Assembly: GCA_034716415.1 (NCBI GenBank)
Contig: JAYEJB010000072.1
Span: forward strand, 1 to 7,380
Source: JAYEJB01 sp034716415
Lineage (GTDB): Bacteria; Patescibacteriota; Patescibacteriia; SG8-24
DNA: 7,380 bases
Direction: 5' to 3'
A program made the position numbers and the translations under genes. The notes under the pieces were generated by a model that saw only the letters and a list, made by a program, of their open reading frames with translations, was not told the origin of the DNA and did no database searches. Shown in pieces: positions 5,169 through 7,380 of the stretch. Within the stretch, counting starts at the first letter, position 1, and every line of letters starts with the position of its first letter.

Positions 5169-6101
5169 ATGCCGAGAAAGAAAACAGTCATCGTGACCGG
5201 TGGGGCGGGCTTCATCGGCTCCCACGTCGTCGACGAACTCACTGACCGCGGGTTCAAGGTTCATGTGGTGGACGACCTGTCGACGGGGTTTCGGAGTCAC
5301 GTCAACCGCAAGGCCAAGCTGCACATTCTGGACATCCGGTCCGACAGGTTCAGCAATCTGGTCAAGCGTCTCAAACCGGCTTCAGTCGTCCATCTCGCCG
5401 CGCACATCGACCTGCGTCGCTCCGTGGAGGAGCCGAGGTACGACGCGGACATCAACATCATCGGCGGACTGAACGTGCTCGAAGCCTGCAGGGACGCGGG
5501 TGTCAGACATCTGGTTTTCGCTTCTTCGGCGGCGGTGTACGGAAATACGAAGAAGCTTCCCGCGTCGGAGTCTTTGCCGACCGCACCCAACTCGCCGTAC
5601 GGGATATCGAAAGCGGTGTTCGAGGATTATTTGCGTTTCGCGCAGGACACTTATGATATCAAATGCGTGTCACTCCGTTTCGCCAATGTCTACGGACCGC
5701 GGCAGTCGGTCCAGGGTGAAGCCGGAGTCGTCGCGATATTCCTGTCGCGCCTGCTGTCCGGCAATGATGCGGTCATCAATGGTGACGGTGGGCAGACACG
5801 CGACTTCATTTATGTGGGTGACGTGGCCAGGATGGTGGTGATCGCGGTATCACGCTCGCTTTCCGGAGTGTACAACGTCAGCACCGGCAAGGAGAGCAGC
5901 GTAAACAGGCTCTACAGGGAGATATGTTCCGTTTCCGGAATCAAGAGGCGCGCCGTGCGTGGTCCGGCCAAGGCGGGTGATGAACGGCGGGTGTCCTTGA
6001 GTCCGGCCAAAGCGAAGCGTTCCTTGAGGTGGAAACCGAAGGTCAGCCTGAAAGAGGGTATCCAGAAGACATACGACTGGTGGAGGAAGGAAATGGGGTA
6101 G
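5169..6101 (+). CDS. NAD-dependent epimerase/dehydratase (GalE-like SDR)
   Basis: This 310-residue protein is an extended short-chain dehydrogenase. The N-terminal Rossmann motif GGAGFIG (11-17) binds NAD, with D35-D36 at the end of the second strand contacting the ribose, followed by DDLSTG. HLAA (75-78), SSA (119-121) and the YxxxK pair Y144/K148 form the active site. NGDGGQTRDFIYVGDVA is the usual signature of nucleotide-sugar epimerases and dehydratases. The likely substrate is a UDP- or dTDP-hexose for surface glycans; UDP-glucose 4-epimerase is a reasonable but unproven guess. An upstream in-frame ATG inside prfB is rejected because AAAGGAGG (5156-5163) sits five bases before ATG 5169 and the family's N-terminus starts there. 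It overlaps no coding sequence but is coupled to prfB by a one-base gap. Confidence 0.9.
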   Translation: MPRKKTVIVTGGAGFIGSHVVDELTDRGFKVHVVDDLSTGFRSHVNRKAKLHILDIRSDRFSNLVKRLKPASVVHLAAHIDLRRSVEEPRYDADINIIGGLNVLEACRDAGVRHLVFASSAAVYGNTKKLPASESLPTAPNSPYGISKAVFEDYLRFAQDTYDIKCVSLRFANVYGPRQSVQGEAGVVAIFLSRLLSGNDAVINGDGGQTRDFIYVGDVARMVVIAVSRSLSGVYNVSTGKESSVNRLYREICSVSGIKRRAVRGPAKAGDERRVSLSPAKAKRSLRWKPKVSLKEGIQKTYDWWRKEMG

Positions 6102-6105
6102 GAGT

Positions 6106-6196
6106 GGGGCAAGGTGCAGAAGGGGCAAAAGGTGCAGAAGCGACATAATTAAAGCGTATCTTCTGCTCCTTTTGCCCCTTCTGCACCTTATGCCCC
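6106..6196. repeat. 91-nt hairpin made of tandem-duplicated units
   Basis: The arms at 6106-6140 and 6160-6196 pair at 34 of 35 positions, with one mismatch and a two-base bulge, around a 19-nt loop. Each arm is itself two tandem copies of a 16-18 nt unit of the form GGGGCAA(AA)GGTGCAGAA. The element begins four bases after the epimerase stop and ends 16 nt before tsaC. No T-run follows directly; a TTTTT lies ten bases further on. It may act as a weak bidirectional terminator. Confidence 0.8.
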
Positions 6197-6212
6197 TGAA
6201 GCGACTTTTTAG

Positions 6213-6830
6213 ATGCGCATCATCAAAGTAAACCGTTATCGTGTCACCAAGCGAGCGCTTCGAGAAGCGGTCGACGTGCTTCGCGCCGGCGGAGTCGTCG
6301 TGCATCCGAGTGAATCTTCATACGGGCTGGCCGTCGATCCCAAGAACGCGGCTGCGGTACGCAGAATGTTCGCCATGAAGGGAAGGAAAAAAGGAAAATC
6401 AGCGTTAGTGGTGGCGTGTTCGTTCAAGCAAGCGGATAAAGCGGTTCGGTTGACTGGCAAGCTCAGAATCCTGGCGCGGAAACACTGGCCCGGACCCCTG
6501 ACCGTAGTCGCTCCGGCGCGGGGTGATTTCTACGTCGCCGGAGGGGAAAAAGCCAAGGATCTGGCCATCCGAGTGCCGGCCGCAGCCTGGGCGCGCGCTC
6601 TGGCTAAGGAATTCGGTGGACCGGTCACCTCGACCTCTGCCAATATCTCGGGAGACGTCGCGGCTTATACTTCCACCGCAGTACGCCATGTTTTTCGCAA
6701 CCGTGAATTCAGACCCGATCTCATGCTCGATGCCGGACGATTGCCCGACCGTCCGCCGACGACGATCGTTCGTGCTGTCGGCAAGGGCATTAAAATCCTG
6801 CGGCAAGGACAGTTGGAGATAACACCGTAA
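6213..6830 (+). CDS. tsaC: L-threonylcarbamoyladenylate synthase (TsaC/Sua5/YrdC family)
   Basis: This 205-residue cytoplasmic enzyme makes threonylcarbamoyl-AMP from threonine, bicarbonate and ATP, the first step of t6A modification at position 37 of ANN-decoding tRNAs. The YrdC-type domain fills the protein: GGVVVHPSESSYGL (26-39), the KGR triplet (56-58), HWPGPLTVV (91-99), RVPA (120-123) and TSTSANISG (139-147). The C-terminus ends with an IVRAVGKGIKILRQG segment and lacks the extra Sua5 domain, so the length fits TsaC rather than full Sua5. The usual P-T-(D/E)-T-x-YGL reads PSESSYGL here, with conservative Ser-for-Thr changes. ATG 6213 is the first in frame; it has no Shine-Dalgarno and follows the large hairpin closely. 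TsaB, TsaD and TsaE are not in the window. Confidence 0.93.
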   Translation: MRIIKVNRYRVTKRALREAVDVLRAGGVVVHPSESSYGLAVDPKNAAAVRRMFAMKGRKKGKSALVVACSFKQADKAVRLTGKLRILARKHWPGPLTVVAPARGDFYVAGGEKAKDLAIRVPAAAWARALAKEFGGPVTSTSANISGDVAAYTSTAVRHVFRNREFRPDLMLDAGRLPDRPPTTIVRAVGKGIKILRQGQLEITP

Positions 6831-6850
6831 CGAGATTCGTTATACAATGA

Positions 6851-6965
6851 AGCGGGAAAAGCGGGAATGAGCGGGAAGAGGTTTCTTTCCCCACCATCCC
6901 CGCTAACGACCGAAGGTCGTGATCCCCGCTATCCCCGCTAACGACCGAAGGTCGTGATCCCCGCT
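6851..6965. repeat. Repeat-rich spacer: 2 x 35-bp exact tandem repeat with complementary upstream words
   Basis: 6896-6930 and 6931-6965 are identical 35-bp units placed head to tail. Each begins and ends with ATCCCCGCT or GATCCCCGCT and contains the hairpin ACGACC-GAA-GGTCGT. Upstream, AGCGGGA occurs three times (6851, 6860, 6870) and can pair with the four TCCCCGCT copies (6897, 6923, 6932, 6958). Several alternative hairpins are therefore possible. The unit count may vary by replication slippage. The spacer ends five bases before the MFS start codon. No gene is seen here. Confidence 0.85.
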
Positions 6966-6970
6966 CTCAT

Positions 6971-7380
6971 ATGCCCACCAACCACATCAGACAATATCTC
7001 GAGCATTATTTCGCGCTTCATCCTTCGCAGGAGGTGAAGGAGATGTTCCAGGCGACAGCCATGCGGTCGCTCGCTGTCTCGATGGTCGGCATCTTCGAGC
7101 CCATCTACCTGTATAAGCTCGGCTACTCGATTCCGTCCATCCTGTTTTTCTATGTCGTGGTCTACGTCGTGTTCGTCGTCGTCCTGCCGCTTGGGGGCCG
7201 CATCTGCCGCAAGCACGGTTATGAGCACACGATGCTTTTCAGCTCGCCGTTCCTGGTACTTTTCTACCTGTCGCTGTTCGCGATTCCGACGAGTCCGATT
7301 TTTCTCGGGGTGGCCGTCATTTCCACCGTCCTGTACCGCACTCTCTATTGGCGTGATAGCCACTCCAATAGAGAGTGCGG
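6971..7380 (+). CDS. MFS transporter, N-terminal part (runs off the window)
   Basis: The frame opens at ATG 6971 and has no stop to the window end, giving about 136 residues. A polar N-terminus (2-24) is followed by hydrophobic segments at about 28-47, 56-75, 88-105 and 108-122. IFEPIYLYKLGYSIPSILFFY (41-61), and LPLGGRICRKHGYEHTM (72-88) with a basic loop between helices 2 and 3, are characteristic of major facilitator superfamily proteins I associate with Patescibacteria. Substrate is unknown. The start has no Shine-Dalgarno. Residues up to W127 (codon 7349-7351) look authentic. The last nine or so (RDSHSNREC) do not continue the family pattern and lie in a perfect palindrome, so the end is probably an artefact. 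Confidence 0.78.
   Translation, partial: MPTNHIRQYLEHYFALHPSQEVKEMFQATAMRSLAVSMVGIFEPIYLYKLGYSIPSILFFYVVVYVVFVVVLPLGGRICRKHGYEHTMLFSSPFLVLFYLSLFAIPTSPIFLGVAVISTVLYRTLYWRDSHSNREC
7336..7380. repeat. 16-bp perfect palindrome at the window end, probable fold-back artefact
   Basis: 7336-7351 and 7365-7380 are exact 16-bp complements around a 13-base loop (7352-7364). The palindrome interrupts the MFS reading frame's expected sequence and stops exactly at the last base. The reverse complement of the loop, joined to W127, reads S-G-Y-H-A, which suits the family far better than the forward reading. Confidence 0.75.

Noticed and set aside
4049..5257. 402-codon open frame on the minus strand
   Set aside because: It is the antisense shadow of prfB and the start of the epimerase gene, both with clear motifs (SPF, GGQ, Rossmann). 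High GC at third positions leaves the opposite frame open.
6896..6965. CRISPR-like repeat pair
   Set aside because: There are only two units, directly abutting with no spacers and no cas genes. It is a simple tandem duplication.
6938..7363. 141-codon minus-strand frame
   Set aside because: It is antisense to the MFS gene and the tandem repeats. Its hydrophilic repetitive translation mirrors the hydrophobic codons of the sense strand.
1..7380. tRNA genes
   Set aside because: I looked for the TTCGA T-loop with flanking stems on both strands and found no cloverleaf. The TTCGA words belong to spacer repeats.

Overview
The window looks like chromosomal sequence from a Patescibacteria (CPR) bacterium, probably a Parcubacteria-like lineage. 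This is an inference from gene style and not from a marker gene: a short Tic20/DUF4870-like membrane protein, an MFS protein of a type I associate with this group, mostly Shine-Dalgarno-less starts, scrambled gene neighbourhoods, and spacers filled with long palindromes. UGA is used as a real stop (first gene) and an RF2 gene is present, so the UGA=Gly code of Gracilibacteria/Absconditabacteria does not apply. All recognised protein genes are on the + strand.

Layout. 1-361 is the C-terminal end of an O-antigen ligase/polymerase-like membrane protein. 362-711 holds a 95-nt near-perfect hairpin, a second palindromic element of about 100 nt, and the groES control region: a TTGACA box on the edge of the second palindrome and a CIRCE-like HrcA operator with a symmetric base change. 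groES (712-1002) and groEL (1111-2772) follow, separated by a repeat-like hairpin, and end in a good intrinsic terminator. 2847-3472 has no convincing protein gene. It carries the most interesting signal: a candidate structured RNA of about 265 nt on the - strand (about 3222 to 2957), with a well-spaced promoter, a closing 5'/3' helix, hairpins including a GAAA tetraloop, and a strong terminator. A 20-bp perfect inverted repeat lies upstream of its promoter. Then come a small three-helix membrane protein (3473-3805), an inverted-repeat-bounded GC-rich spacer (3828-4030), prfB (4045-5167, RF2, read through an in-frame UGA by the classic +1 programmed frameshift), an NAD-dependent sugar-nucleotide epimerase coupled to prfB (5169-6101), a large palindrome, a TsaC/Sua5 threonylcarbamoyl-AMP synthase (6213-6830), a tandem-repeat spacer, and the start of an MFS transporter (6971 to the end).

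Function. Most genes are housekeeping: protein folding (GroES/GroEL), translation termination (RF2), tRNA t6A synthesis (TsaC), surface polysaccharide precursors (the epimerase, and possibly the O-antigen ligase-like protein) and transport. The unusual content is between the genes: every longer spacer holds a different palindrome, one spacer appears to encode a stable RNA, and the last 29 bases look like a fold-back assembly or amplification artefact.
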